DNA of 64,000 bases, from NCBI RefSeq assembly GCF_005771425.1, contig NZ_VBTZ01000001.1, positions 558,001-622,000 of the forward strand. The letters run 5' to 3'. Source of the DNA: Methylocystis sp. B8 (GTDB taxonomy: Bacteria > Pseudomonadota > Alphaproteobacteria > Rhizobiales > Beijerinckiaceae). The stretch's first letter is position 1; each line of letters starts with the position of its first letter. A program made the position numbers and the translations under genes. The notes beneath the pieces were generated by a model. That model was not told where the DNA came from, ran no database searches, and worked only from the letters and a program-made list of their open reading frames with translations. This document shows, one piece after another, positions 18,849-27,507 of the stretch.

Positions 18849-18867
18849 ATCGTCTGGACTAGACGAT
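18849..18867. promoter_or_regulatory. dyad in the phaA-phaR divergent region, possible operator
   Basis: ATCGTCT-ggact-AGACGAT, a perfect 7-bp dyad, lies 51 bases before the phaR start and 175 bases before phaA. PhaR proteins bind near their own and phasin promoters in other genera, so an autoregulatory operator is a reasonable guess. It is followed by TTGTTTTTT, so a weak plus-strand terminator is the alternative. Confidence 0.35.
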
Positions 18868-18917
18868 TGTTTTTTGGGCGGGCGGCGGCTGTGCGGCGAG
18901 GGGAGCAGGTCAGGCGT

Positions 18918-19541
18918 ATGGCGACTGAGAAGAAACCCACAACCATCAAAAAATACGCCAATCGTCGCCTCTACGACACCGGAACAAGCACCTATGTGAC
19001 GCTGGAGGACCTCGCGGCGATGGTGAAGCGCGGCGAGGATTTCGTTGTGTGCGACGCAAAAACCGGCGAGGACATCACCCGCCCGGTGCTGACCCAGATC
19101 ATCTTCGAGCAGGAGGGCAAAGAGGGCCAAAGCCTGCTGCCGATCGCCTTCTTGCGCCAGCTCATCCGTTTCTATGGCGACTCGATGCAGATGCTGGTGC
19201 CGAGCTATCTCGAATTCTCGATCGACAAGTTGACGAAGGAGCAGCAGAAGTTTCGCGACCAGTTCGCTTCGGCGCTCGGCGTCGGCGCTGGTCCTCTTGC
19301 CGAGCCGACGCGCGCCGCCTTTCAGTCGCTCGAAGAGCAGGCGCGCAAGAACATGGCCGTGTTCCGCCAGGCGCTGACGATGTTCAATCCCTTCGGCGTG
19401 CCGACCGAAGGGCTGACGACCGGCCCGACCCTGGATGAGCACGAGGCCGGCGGCGCGCATAAGGAAGGCGACGTCGCCGAATTAAAGCGCCAGCTCGATG
19501 AGCTGAACAAGCGGATCGATAATTTGTCGAAGCAGGGGTGA
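18918..19541 (+). CDS. phaR: polyhydroxyalkanoate synthesis regulator
   Basis: Represses phasin and its own expression and senses PHB granules by binding polymer. It has 207 residues from the ATG at 18918; the open frame extends 324 bases upstream, but that part is not PhaR-like. The N-terminal PHB_acc_N domain is clear (IKKYANRRLYDTGTSTYVTL, VCDAKTGEDITRPVL), followed by the accumulation-regulator region (LPIAFLRQLIRFYGDSMQML) and a C-terminal coiled segment (VAELKRQLDELNKRIDNL). A GAGGGGAG is 13 bases upstream. Divergent from phaAB; the PHA synthase gene is not in this window. Confidence 0.95.
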   Translation: MATEKKPTTIKKYANRRLYDTGTSTYVTLEDLAAMVKRGEDFVVCDAKTGEDITRPVLTQIIFEQEGKEGQSLLPIAFLRQLIRFYGDSMQMLVPSYLEFSIDKLTKEQQKFRDQFASALGVGAGPLAEPTRAAFQSLEEQARKNMAVFRQALTMFNPFGVPTEGLTTGPTLDEHEAGGAHKEGDVAELKRQLDELNKRIDNLSKQG

Positions 19542-19579
19542 GGTGCGCTACACGGACAAGCGGGAGCCGCGCCTTACGG

Positions 19580-19813
19580 TCAATGCAAAAAGAGCTTCAG
19601 CGCCACTGCTGATAACAGCGCCATGACGAAGCCAACCATCCATTTCAAGACCGCCAGTTCACTTTCAATTTTCGAGAAGCGATTTTCATGAACGGTCATG
19701 GCTTCCGCCGCCTTGCGCGCTTTCTCTTCGGGCGCGCCAGCGGCGATGAACGCGTCGTAAATTTCTGAAATCATCAGGCTCATAGAGCGCTCTGTTTCGT
19801 GCTGTTTCCGCAA
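19580..19813 (-). CDS. small tail-anchored coiled-coil protein
   Basis: Up to 77 residues; the likelier start is the ATG at 19783 (MSLMISEIYDAFIAAG, 67 residues). A charged helical region (APEEKARKAAEAMTVHENRF, then SKIESELAVLK) is followed by a single C-terminal membrane helix (WMVGFVMALLSAVALKLFL). The arrangement recalls CCDC90/DUF1640-like small proteins, but the resemblance is general. It converges with phaR (38 bases between stops). No function can be assigned. Confidence 0.6.
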   Translation of the reverse strand: MRKQHETERSMSLMISEIYDAFIAAGAPEEKARKAAEAMTVHENRFSKIESELAVLKWMVGFVMALLSAVALKLFLH

Positions 19814-19865
19814 GCACAGCGACTAAAAATAGTTTGCTTGCACAGGAAGTTCAAGCTGCAGCCAA

Positions 19866-20963
19866 TTACGTATTAAACCTGAAATGCATCACGTCGCCGT
19901 CGGCGACGACATATTCCTTGCCTTCCAGCCGCAACCGGCCGGCGTCGCGCGCGCCGGTTTCGCCCCTGTTCGCGACGTAATCATCATAGGCGATCGTCTC
20001 GGCGCGAATGAAACCCTTCTCGAAATCGGTGTGGATGACGCCAGCGGCCTGCGGCGCGCGCACGCCTTTTTCGATGGTCCAGGCGCGCGCCTCTTTCGGT
20101 CCGACGGTGAAATAGGTGATGAGATGCAAGAGATCATAGCCGGCGCGAATGACGCGATTGAGCCCGGGCTCGGTGAGGCCGACGGCTTCGAGATAATCCT
20201 TCTGCTCGTCAGCCGGCAATACGGCGATCTCGCTTTCGATCTTCGCCGAAACGACAACCGCCGCCGCGCCTTCTTCGGCGGCGCGCTCTCCGACTTTCGC
20301 CGAATGCGCATTGCCCTCGGCCGCCGACGCTTCTTCGACATTGCAGACATAGAGCACGGGCTTCGACGATAAGAGCCCGAGACCCGCGAAGGCGGCGCGC
20401 TCGTCGACGCTAATCTTCGCCAGACGCGCGGGCTTGCCCTCGCGCAGCAACACGAGGCAACGACTCATCAGATCGACGAGCTCCTTGGCCTCCTTGTCGC
20501 CGCCCTTCGCTTTCTTCTCCATCGCGACGACGCGCTTCTCGAGGCTTTCGAGATCGGCGAGCATCAGCTCAGTCTCGATCGTCTCAATGTCGCGGATCGG
20601 ATCGACGCCGCCCTCAACATGAGTCACGTCGCCATCGTCGAAACAGCGCACGACATGGGCGATCGCGTCGCATTCGCGGATATTGGCGAGGAACTGGTTG
20701 CCGAGCCCTTCGCCCTTGGAAGCGCCGCGCACGAGGCCGGCGATGTCGACGAAGGTCAGCCGGGTTGGAATGATTTCTCTGGAGCCGGCGATCTTGGCGA
20801 GTTGCTCGAGCCTCGGATCAGGAACGGCGACTTCGCCGACATTGGGCTCGATCGTGCAGAAAGGATAGTTGGCGGCCTGGGCCGCGGCGGTCTGCGTGAG
20901 CGCGTTGAAAAGGGTCGACTTGCCGACGTTCGGCAGGCCGACGATGCCACATTTGAACCCCAT
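19866..20963 (-). CDS. ychF: redox-regulated ATPase YchF/OLA1
   Basis: Obg-family P-loop NTPase that associates with ribosomes and prefers ATP. It has 365 residues from the ATG at 20963 ([20 protein letters not shown]), where every YchF begins; the longer ORF start at 21026 would add 21 unconserved residues. G1 is GLPNVGKS (9-16), G3 is [20 protein letters not shown], and the G4 position carries NVEEAS in place of NKxD, the feature that relaxes guanine specificity. The C-terminal TGS domain ends [15 protein letters not shown]. Stand-alone gene. Confidence 0.96.
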   Translation of the reverse strand: MGFKCGIVGLPNVGKSTLFNALTQTAAAQAANYPFCTIEPNVGEVAVPDPRLEQLAKIAGSREIIPTRLTFVDIAGLVRGASKGEGLGNQFLANIRECDAIAHVVRCFDDGDVTHVEGGVDPIRDIETIETELMLADLESLEKRVVAMEKKAKGGDKEAKELVDLMSRCLVLLREGKPARLAKISVDERAAFAGLGLLSSKPVLYVCNVEEASAAEGNAHSAKVGERAAEEGAAAVVVSAKIESEIAVLPADEQKDYLEAVGLTEPGLNRVIRAGYDLLHLITYFTVGPKEARAWTIEKGVRAPQAAGVIHTDFEKGFIRAETIAYDDYVANRGETGARDAGRLRLEGKEYVVADGDVMHFRFNT

Positions 20964-21075
20964 ATCCGTCCCGGCTTTCGATTGCGTATTGCGGCGCGGT
21001 ATGCGGGGCGGCGCGACAAAAGGCAAGGGGGACGCGTGGTCCCCCTCGTCTATGCTGCAGCGGCAGGTGCGCGGC

Positions 21076-22893
21076 CTAGAGGCTCTTCAAATATTCGAGA
21101 AGCGCCTTCTTTTCGGGGTCCGAAAGCGAAGTCCCAAAATCATGGCCGCAGCGGCTATTGCCGGAATCCCGTTTCGAGCAATCGTCGGCATTGTAGGTCG
21201 AACTGAACGAGCCTTGCTCCTTCGCCAGTCCGACATTCTCAATGTCATAGGCCGGCCCGACCTTGAAGGCGGCCGGACGGTCCGCAGGCTTTTTCAAGAG
21301 ATCGGCGAGCGTCGGCACCGATCCGTTGTGAAGATAGGGCGCCGCCGCCCAGATGCCTTGCATTACGCGGGACTCGAAGACGATCGAGGGCTGTGCGGCG
21401 GTGGGCTTTCTATAGAGATTTTTGAGGTCCGCCGAGAGCTTGGCGCTAATGAGCGTGGCGGCCGTGTCCGCCCTGGCGACCCGCGATTCCGGGATGCATT
21501 GTTCGACGATGGGCTTAAACACGTCGATGCCGAAATGCAGCGGCGCTTCGATGATAGATCCGATCACCGAGAGGCCGAGAATGCTGATGATCTTGTCTTT
21601 GGGCTTCAGCGGCGTGTCGATGCCTGGAACAAAGGGGATCGCTGCGCCGTTCAGCACGCCGGTGTCCGCCTCACGCACAAGGACTTTATATTCGCGGCTG
21701 TCCGTGCCGACGTCCTGAAGCGGCGTTTTCCACGTGTTGACGTTGCACAGTCGCGGCGTTCCCTTCGCGATTTCGTGACAGCCTTTGGCGCATCCGCCCT
21801 GCTTCGGATCGCGATGGAAAATTTCATCGCCTTTCGCCACGAGTTCCTGATTGAGAGCCCACGGCCATTTCGGCGGCCCGATCTGCTGGATCAGCGTTTC
21901 AAGACGCATGAGGCCAGGATAGTTCAGCGAAGAATCATTGAGGAAGTTGATGAGTTTGGGCAGTTGGCTCGAAGAGTTGAACCTCGCGAGTTGCGGCAAT
22001 ACGGAAATGAGGGGCGTCGGACGGTATACGCCGAAAACCCCGTAGACTTCCCCGACGTTTCTGGCGAGACCAAGAATGTCATCGCCATTTTCGGCGAAGC
22101 CCGGCCATTGCGTCATGTCCTGAATGGCGGCGTTCCAAAGGAAGGGATAGCGCACCGGCGCGTCGGCGAGCGCGATATTCTGTTCAATGATTCGTGAGGA
22201 TGTCGTTCCGATGTCCAATCCGGCGACGCGGTTGAAGATCATCGACACCGCGTCGGCGCGCGCCACGCCCCAGCCGGGCTTCGGCAGCGATTTGCGCATC
22301 AGAACGTCGTAAGGCTGGAACCAGACCTCAACGTCGCTGCGCAGTTTCCGTAATGCGCTTTCGTTGGGGTCGCCGCCGAGCACTTCCTTGGCGAATGCGT
22401 TGAAGGCGGCCTGATCGGTCAGAAGCGTTTGAAACGCCGTATCGATATCGGCAAGGAGGGTTTGGAAGTCGCTAAGCGCCGGTCCGCCGTCGATGCGCCA
22501 GGAGACGCCATTCACGTCGATCTGACGCGTATGGCAGGCGGAGCATGTCATGCTCAAAAATCTTGCGCCATTATCGGAGGCGGCGAGAAAGCCCACCGGC
22601 AGTCCGGGTGCGGGGCTGTTCGGATTCGGCAGATAGCCGTAGCGGGTCAGCCCGTCGTCTACAAAATGCTTGCCGTCGGGATGTCTCAGGGCCTTGAACC
22701 AGGAGAACGGCATGATCCGCGCCCCCTGATCGAGACTGTAGAAATCGTCGCGATCCGGTGGCGTCCAACGGGCGCCCTGATCGGCGTATTTCAGTTCGGC
22801 GGCTGACGAAGGATTTGCCGCGGCGAGCGCCAGGAGCGCGAGGCCGGCGAGGCGCATCGTCAACGACGCGCGCAATGAATTCTTTGCAATCAT
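21076..22893 (-). CDS. RoxA/di-haem peroxidase-like c-type cytochrome
   Basis: A 605-residue periplasmic cytochrome. GGGGGAG precedes the ATG at 22893, which gives a normal signal peptide (cleavage near SSA-AEL); the longer ORF start adds 11 residues. Haem 1 motif CSACH is at 117-121. The second site is C368-A-K-G-C372-H373 (GGCAKGCHEIAKG), a CX3CH spacing instead of CXXCH. Near the C-terminus GIWAAAPYLHNGSVPTLADL matches the conserved stretch of the MauG/CcpA/RoxA superfamily. Extra cysteines C383, C466, C572 and C582 may pair. The role could be peroxide reduction or an oxygenase-type reaction. Divergent from the L,D-transpeptidase gene. Confidence 0.8.
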   Translation of the reverse strand: MIAKNSLRASLTMRLAGLALLALAAANPSSAAELKYADQGARWTPPDRDDFYSLDQGARIMPFSWFKALRHPDGKHFVDDGLTRYGYLPNPNSPAPGLPVGFLAASDNGARFLSMTCSACHTRQIDVNGVSWRIDGGPALSDFQTLLADIDTAFQTLLTDQAAFNAFAKEVLGGDPNESALRKLRSDVEVWFQPYDVLMRKSLPKPGWGVARADAVSMIFNRVAGLDIGTTSSRIIEQNIALADAPVRYPFLWNAAIQDMTQWPGFAENGDDILGLARNVGEVYGVFGVYRPTPLISVLPQLARFNSSSQLPKLINFLNDSSLNYPGLMRLETLIQQIGPPKWPWALNQELVAKGDEIFHRDPKQGGCAKGCHEIAKGTPRLCNVNTWKTPLQDVGTDSREYKVLVREADTGVLNGAAIPFVPGIDTPLKPKDKIISILGLSVIGSIIEAPLHFGIDVFKPIVEQCIPESRVARADTAATLISAKLSADLKNLYRKPTAAQPSIVFESRVMQGIWAAAPYLHNGSVPTLADLLKKPADRPAAFKVGPAYDIENVGLAKEQGSFSSTYNADDCSKRDSGNSRCGHDFGTSLSDPEKKALLEYLKSL

Positions 22894-23003
22894 GGCTCCC
22901 CCAAAAGAAAAGAATATGCGATGCAACTAGAGCATAGGCGCGCGCGTTTCACAATGGGCGCGAAGATGCGCGTCCACGCGCGATGTGGTTATGGCGATAC
23001 GAG

Positions 23004-24407
23004 ATGAGAATGAAGAGAATTTCGTGGTCTTGCAGCGTCCGCTTCCTGCTCGGGGCGATGTTGACGATAGTTGCTATGGACGCGCCGCTCGCCGCTCCAA
23101 AAGCGTCGCGGGATTCGGCGCCTGCTACGGCGCAATCGCCGCCCGCTCCGGCACAATCGCCGCCGGCTGCCGCTTCGCCGCCGATGTCGGCGCCTACCGA
23201 GGCTGCCCCCGCTAGTCCGGCTGCGCCTGTCAGCGCCGCGCCCGCCACGGCGCAACCGACAAGTCCCGCGACAACCCAGGCCGCCGCGCGCAAGCCGAAG
23301 CCGAAACCCGCGCCGCATGAGATGGCGCTTTCCGACGATCCGACTCCGGCCTTACAGCCACAGACATTCTTCACGACCTCGAAGGCGGCCGATCGCTACC
23401 GACAGATTGTCGACCTCGGCGGATGGCCAGTCGTCGGCGTTTCGCTTCGGCCGGGCGCGAAGGGGACGGCGGTGTCGACTCTGCGCCGCCGCCTCGCCGC
23501 CGAAGACGACAGCATCGTCGACACGGCGAAACAGAAGTGGGACGCCGATCTCACCGCGGCGGTAAAGCGCTTTCAGTTTCGCATGGGGCTCAAACAAACC
23601 GGCGTCGTCGCCGGCGCGACGCTTCGCGAACTCGACGTTCCGGCGGAAGTTCGCTTCCATCAGCTCGAGTCATCCGCTCGACGGCTCACGGCGCTCGATT
23701 TCGCCTTCGGCCCGCGATACATCGTCGTCAATATTCCCTCGACGGCGGTCGACGCGGTGGAAAATGATCGCGTTGTCCGCCGCTACGCCGCGATCGTCGG
23801 CGACCTTGAGCATCATTCGCCGGAGGTGCAGGCGAAGGTCGGCGCGGTCGACATCAATCCCACATGGACGGTTCCGGTCTCGATCATAAAGAACGAGATC
23901 GCGCCGAAGATGCTGAAGGACCCGACCTATCTTCAGCGTTCGCACATCCGCGTGCTGAACGCTCATGGCGCCGAAGTCGATCCGCGCTCAGTCGACTGGG
24001 CGAGCGAGCGCGCGACGCATTACACGCTGCGTCAGGATTCCGGCGCGGACAATTCGCTGGGGTCGATTCGCATCTCAATGCCCAATCCCTATTCCGTCTA
24101 TATGCATGACACGCCGTCACGAAATCTCTTCGCCAATGATTATCGCTTCCTGTCGCATGGCTGCGTGCGCGTGCAGGGAGTCGTCGATCTCGCGGCCTGG
24201 CTGCTCGACGGCGAATCCGGCCCGCAGATGAGCAAGGATGAGATCACTAAGAAGATCGCGTCGGGCGAGCGTGAGGAAGTGAAGTTGACGCATCACGTGC
24301 CGGTGGCGTGGGTCTATATGACTGGCTGGGCGTCAGCGGACGGCATGGTGCATTTCCGCGACGACGTCTATGGGCTCGACGAGATCGGCGGCATCGCCGA
24401 GCAGTGA
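23004..24407 (+). CDS. L,D-transpeptidase with peptidoglycan-binding domain
   Basis: Periplasmic YcbB-like L,D-transpeptidase that forms 3-3 peptidoglycan cross-links or attaches proteins to the wall. About 467 residues. After a signal anchor comes a long Ala/Pro/Ser linker (about 30-95), a PG_binding_1 domain (GWPVVGVSLRPGAKG, LTAAVKRFQFRMGLKQTG) and the YkuD domain with the catalytic motif HDTPSRNLF...FLSHGCVRV (Cys nucleophile, His and Arg in place). ATGs at 22983, 23004 and 23010 compete; I take 23004 as a compromise. Ends 21 bases from the convergent GNAT gene. Confidence 0.88.
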   Translation: MRMKRISWSCSVRFLLGAMLTIVAMDAPLAAPKASRDSAPATAQSPPAPAQSPPAAASPPMSAPTEAAPASPAAPVSAAPATAQPTSPATTQAAARKPKPKPAPHEMALSDDPTPALQPQTFFTTSKAADRYRQIVDLGGWPVVGVSLRPGAKGTAVSTLRRRLAAEDDSIVDTAKQKWDADLTAAVKRFQFRMGLKQTGVVAGATLRELDVPAEVRFHQLESSARRLTALDFAFGPRYIVVNIPSTAVDAVENDRVVRRYAAIVGDLEHHSPEVQAKVGAVDINPTWTVPVSIIKNEIAPKMLKDPTYLQRSHIRVLNAHGAEVDPRSVDWASERATHYTLRQDSGADNSLGSIRISMPNPYSVYMHDTPSRNLFANDYRFLSHGCVRVQGVVDLAAWLLDGESGPQMSKDEITKKIASGEREEVKLTHHVPVAWVYMTGWASADGMVHFRDDVYGLDEIGGIAEQ

Positions 24408-24428
24408 CGGTCAAATCCCATATGGGAA

Positions 24429-24869
24429 CTACAGCGTCAGACGGTAGCGAACGAAAGCATCGGCTTCGACGAATGAATCATAGAGCCGCCGCGCGCGTTC
24501 ATTGTTTGCGCGCGTAAGCCAGTAGAGCTGCGACCAGCCGCGCATGCGTCCTAGATCGATGAGGTCTTGAATGAGCGCGCGGCCCACGCCCGCGCCGCGA
24601 AGAGTTGGATCGACGAAAAGGTCTTCAAGATAGCATGTCTGGGACAAGGTCCAGGTGCTGTCGTGCAGCACAGAGATGGAAAAGCCGGCCACGCGCCCGT
24701 CTTTTTCCGCGATCCGTCCAATCAACGCGGATTTGGGATCGAGCAGGCGGCGTAAAGTGTATTCCGTGACTTCGTCCGGCACAGCCGTTTCATAGAAATC
24801 ATTGTAGCCATCCCAGAGCCTGCGCCAATCTTCGACGTCAGTCTCTCGAAATTCTCGCACGAGCGTCAT
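24429..24869 (-). CDS. GNAT-family N-acetyltransferase
   Basis: A 146-residue acetyltransferase. The acetyl-CoA pyrophosphate loop is DPTLRGAGVGRALIQDL, preceded by the beta-4 strand CYLEDLFVDP; the C-terminal ARRLYDSF motif is typical. The acceptor is unknown. Its ATG overlaps the stop of the ABC permease gene (ATGA), making it the last gene of the NMT1-type transporter operon, so it might modify the transported compound, though this is inference from position only. Confidence 0.85.
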   Translation of the reverse strand: MTLVREFRETDVEDWRRLWDGYNDFYETAVPDEVTEYTLRRLLDPKSALIGRIAEKDGRVAGFSISVLHDSTWTLSQTCYLEDLFVDPTLRGAGVGRALIQDLIDLGRMRGWSQLYWLTRANNERARRLYDSFVEADAFVRYRLTL

Positions 24870-25663
24870 TCCTGGTCCGCCCTTGCGCTTTCATGCCAGC
24901 CTCGCAACAGAACATAAGAGAGCGCTGCAAGCGCGCCGTAGATCGCAAGCCCGCTCAGAGAAATGAGCGCCAGCGCCGCGAACATGCGCGGAATGTCGAG
25001 ACGGAAACCCGCTTCGACAATGCGATAGGCAAGTCCGGTTCCCTGACCCGAAGCGCCAGCGGCGAGCTCAGCGACGATCGCGCCGATGAGCGCCAATCCG
25101 CCGCCGATGCGCAAGCCCGTCAGGAATTGCGGCAGCGCCGACGGGAGCCGCAGATAGATCAGCTTCTGCCATGGCGAGGCATGGTAGAGATCGAACAGAT
25201 CGCGCAAGCCGAAATCGACCGAAGCGAGCCCAAGCGACGTGTTCGAGAGAATCGGAAAGAAGGCGACCAGAAAGGCGCAGACCAGCACTGCGTTGCCGGG
25301 TTGCATATAGACGAGCAGCAGAGGCGCGATGGCGATGATCGGCGTGACCTGCAAGGTGATGGCGAAAGGCAAAAGCGCGCGCTCCAGCCATTTCGATTGC
25401 GCGATAAGAAGCGCCAACGCCACGCCGCATATAGTGGCGACGACAAGGGCTTCAAAAGTGACGCCGAGCGTCACCATCAGCGATGAGAACAGAAGTTCGC
25501 GATCCTCGATCAGCTTCTCGAAGACGACACTGGGCGCCGGGAGAATATAGGGCGGGACGTTCTTCCAACGCACCAGCGCTTCCCATAGCGCGAGGGCCGC
25601 GAAGAGGACGGCGAATGGCACGCCGATGTCGCGCCAGTGGATCGTGCCCCGCTTTTTGCTCAT
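24866..25663 (-). CDS. ABC transporter permease (SsuC/ThiX type)
   Basis: Inner-membrane permease of 265 residues for a nitrate/sulfonate/taurine/pyrimidine-type importer. About six helices are visible, with the cytoplasmic EAA-like loop DLYHASPWQKLIYLRLPSAL that contacts the ATPase. The ATG at 25663 (MSKKRGTIHW) overlaps the stop of the ATPase gene by four bases; the longer ORF start lies inside that gene and is rejected. The order binding protein-ATPase-permease-GNAT on one strand indicates a single operon. Confidence 0.88.
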   Translation of the reverse strand: MSKKRGTIHWRDIGVPFAVLFAALALWEALVRWKNVPPYILPAPSVVFEKLIEDRELLFSSLMVTLGVTFEALVVATICGVALALLIAQSKWLERALLPFAITLQVTPIIAIAPLLLVYMQPGNAVLVCAFLVAFFPILSNTSLGLASVDFGLRDLFDLYHASPWQKLIYLRLPSALPQFLTGLRIGGGLALIGAIVAELAAGASGQGTGLAYRIVEAGFRLDIPRMFAALALISLSGLAIYGALAALSYVLLRGWHESARADQE

Positions 25664-26454
25664 CGCGTCGCCTCTTGGATTGAGATGCGAAGCGCGTGCG
25701 ACGCACGGCGGCACACTTCGGCGAAGGTCTTGCTCGAACGATAGTCGTCATCGCGCGGGATTGCCGGGTCGATCTCGATTTCGTCGATAATTCTACCGTC
25801 GCGTCTCGACATCACCATGATGCGCGTCGAGAGATAGGCGGCTTCGAACACCGAATGGGTGACGAAGACGATCGTCGCGCCGAACTGGCGTTTAAGCATG
25901 ATGAGGTCGTCGTTGAGCTTGAAACGCGTCACCTCGTCGAGCGCGGCGAAAGGTTCGTCCATCATGATCAGCGCAGGTCGCGTCACCAGCGCTCGCGCGA
26001 TCGCGCAACGCATCCTCATACCGCCAGAGAGTTCGCGCGGCAGGCTGCGCGAGAAATCAAGAAGACCGACAAGTGCGAGCGCCTCGTTGACGCGCGGCGA
26101 CGCCGTCTCACGGGATAGACCGCTTAGCTGCAGCGGCAGGAAGACATTGTTGAAAACGCTTGCCCAGGGAAGCAGCGTCGCGTCCTGAAAGACGAAGCCT
26201 ATGTTGTTCTTGATTTGAGGCGCGCTCCAGTTAATGGAGCCAGCGGTCGGGCTCGCGAGGCCTGAGATGAGCCGCAGCACCGTCGACTTGCCGCAGCCCG
26301 ATGGTCCAAGCAGCGTCAGGATCTCGCCCTGGCGCACGTCGAGATCATAGTCGGCGAGGGCGACGAGCCCGCTCGGGAACGTCTTGCCGACATTACGCAG
26401 CGAAACGAGCGCGGACGCCGTCATTTGAGCGTCCGCGAGATCAAGCACGGTCAT
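25660..26454 (-). CDS. ABC transporter ATP-binding protein (SsuB/TauB type)
   Basis: ATPase of 264 residues. Walker A LLGPSGCGKSTVL, Q-loop VFQDATLLPW, signature LSGGMRMRCAIARAL (LSGGM with M in place of the usual Q), Walker B ALIMMDEPFAALD and H-loop VTHSVFEAAYL are present. The longer ORF start reads out-of-frame across the binding-protein gene, so I start at the ATG at 26454, 16 bases after that gene's stop; an ATG at 26424 is another possibility. It energises the neighbouring permease. Confidence 0.88.
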   Translation of the reverse strand: MTVLDLADAQMTASALVSLRNVGKTFPSGLVALADYDLDVRQGEILTLLGPSGCGKSTVLRLISGLASPTAGSINWSAPQIKNNIGFVFQDATLLPWASVFNNVFLPLQLSGLSRETASPRVNEALALVGLLDFSRSLPRELSGGMRMRCAIARALVTRPALIMMDEPFAALDEVTRFKLNDDLIMLKRQFGATIVFVTHSVFEAAYLSTRIMVMSRRDGRIIDEIEIDPAIPRDDDYRSSKTFAEVCRRASHALRISIQEATR

Positions 26455-26470
26455 GACGGCTTTCTGGGCG

Positions 26471-27457
26471 TCATTTTGGGCGCAGCTCCATGCCGACCTT
26501 CTTGCCGATGAAACGCAGCGTGTAGCCGCGCTTGTAGTCGAGATCGGCGGGAACCACGCCGGCCTTCGCCATCTTATCAAAGAAGCTTTTCATTCGCGCG
26601 TCGGTGATCACGCCGACGCCATAGGTCAGCGCGTCGCCGGAATCGACGATGCCGCGCTCCTTCATTTTCGCGATGGAATAGGCGATCTGGCCATCGGTCA
26701 TCTCCGGATTGTCGCGCTTGATCATCGCGTTCGCCTGAGCTTTATCGCCATAAAGATAATTGTACCAGCCGATGATCGACGCGTCGACAAAGCGCTGCAC
26801 GAGGTCAGGAGTTTTGGCGATGACGTCGGCGCGCGTCTCTATCGTCGTCGAATAGCTGTCATAGCCGTAGTCGGACAAAAGAAAAATATTGGGCGTAAAG
26901 CCGCCTTCGCGCTCGATGGCGTAGGGCTCTGAGGTCAGAAGCCCCTCCTCAATTGATTTCTTGTCGGCGAGAAAAGGCGCCGAATTGAAATTGTAGGGCT
27001 TGGCGTTTGCGTCCTTGAAGCCGTAAGCCTGCTTCAGCCATTGCCAGACGGAAACGCGCATGTCGCTCGCGATGAAGGCGGTCGCCTTGGGCAGGTCTTC
27101 AAAGCGATCGAGACCTACGCCGGGATGCGACATGAATATCACCGGGTCGATCTGAAACATGCTGGCGACAGTGACGATCGGCACGTTCTGCTGCGCCGAT
27201 TCGAACATTTGAATGGTGTTGGCGCCCATCGCGAAGTCGACCCGGCCTGCCGCGAGCAGCAGGCGCGCATTGAGCTGCGGTCCGCCTTGCAGAATGGAAA
27301 CGTCGAGCCCATAGCGCGCGTAAGTCCCGTCGGCGACCGCCTGATAGAAGCCGCCGTGTTCGGCCTGCGCGCGCCAATTGGTGGCGAAGCGTATTTTGTC
27401 GAGCGCATGCGCAGGCGCCGCGATGAGGAGAGCGATGAGAAATACGACAAGACGCAT
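26471..27457 (-). CDS. ABC transporter substrate-binding protein (NMT1/THI5-like)
   Basis: A 328-residue periplasmic protein with signal peptide (cleavage near AHA-LDK). The opening IRFATNWRAQAEHGGFYQAV is the NMT1/THI5 pattern seen in importers of hydroxymethylpyrimidine, formylaminopyrimidine, nitrate analogues or riboflavin. Further matches are GLDVSILQGGPQ and FAMGANTIQMFES. No TPP riboswitch consensus is visible in the 50 bases upstream, so a thiamine precursor is not proven. First gene of the transporter operon. Confidence 0.87.
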   Translation of the reverse strand: MRLVVFLIALLIAAPAHALDKIRFATNWRAQAEHGGFYQAVADGTYARYGLDVSILQGGPQLNARLLLAAGRVDFAMGANTIQMFESAQQNVPIVTVASMFQIDPVIFMSHPGVGLDRFEDLPKATAFIASDMRVSVWQWLKQAYGFKDANAKPYNFNSAPFLADKKSIEEGLLTSEPYAIEREGGFTPNIFLLSDYGYDSYSTTIETRADVIAKTPDLVQRFVDASIIGWYNYLYGDKAQANAMIKRDNPEMTDGQIAYSIAKMKERGIVDSGDALTYGVGVITDARMKSFFDKMAKAGVVPADLDYKRGYTLRFIGKKVGMELRPK

Positions 27458-27507
27458 GATGCGGCTCCGACTGCGAGGCGCGCATCATACATGAACGCGC
27501 GCGGGCT

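Noticed and set aside
20869-22197. 442-codon plus-strand open frame opposite the cytochrome gene
   Set aside because: It is antisense to a well-supported cytochrome with signal peptide and haem motifs; its translation is Arg/Asp-rich with no recognisable motif. Long antisense frames are expected at this GC content.
27458-27507. TPP riboswitch upstream of the NMT1-type binding protein
   Set aside because: Only 50 bases are available and no CTGAGA/THI-box sequence is seen.
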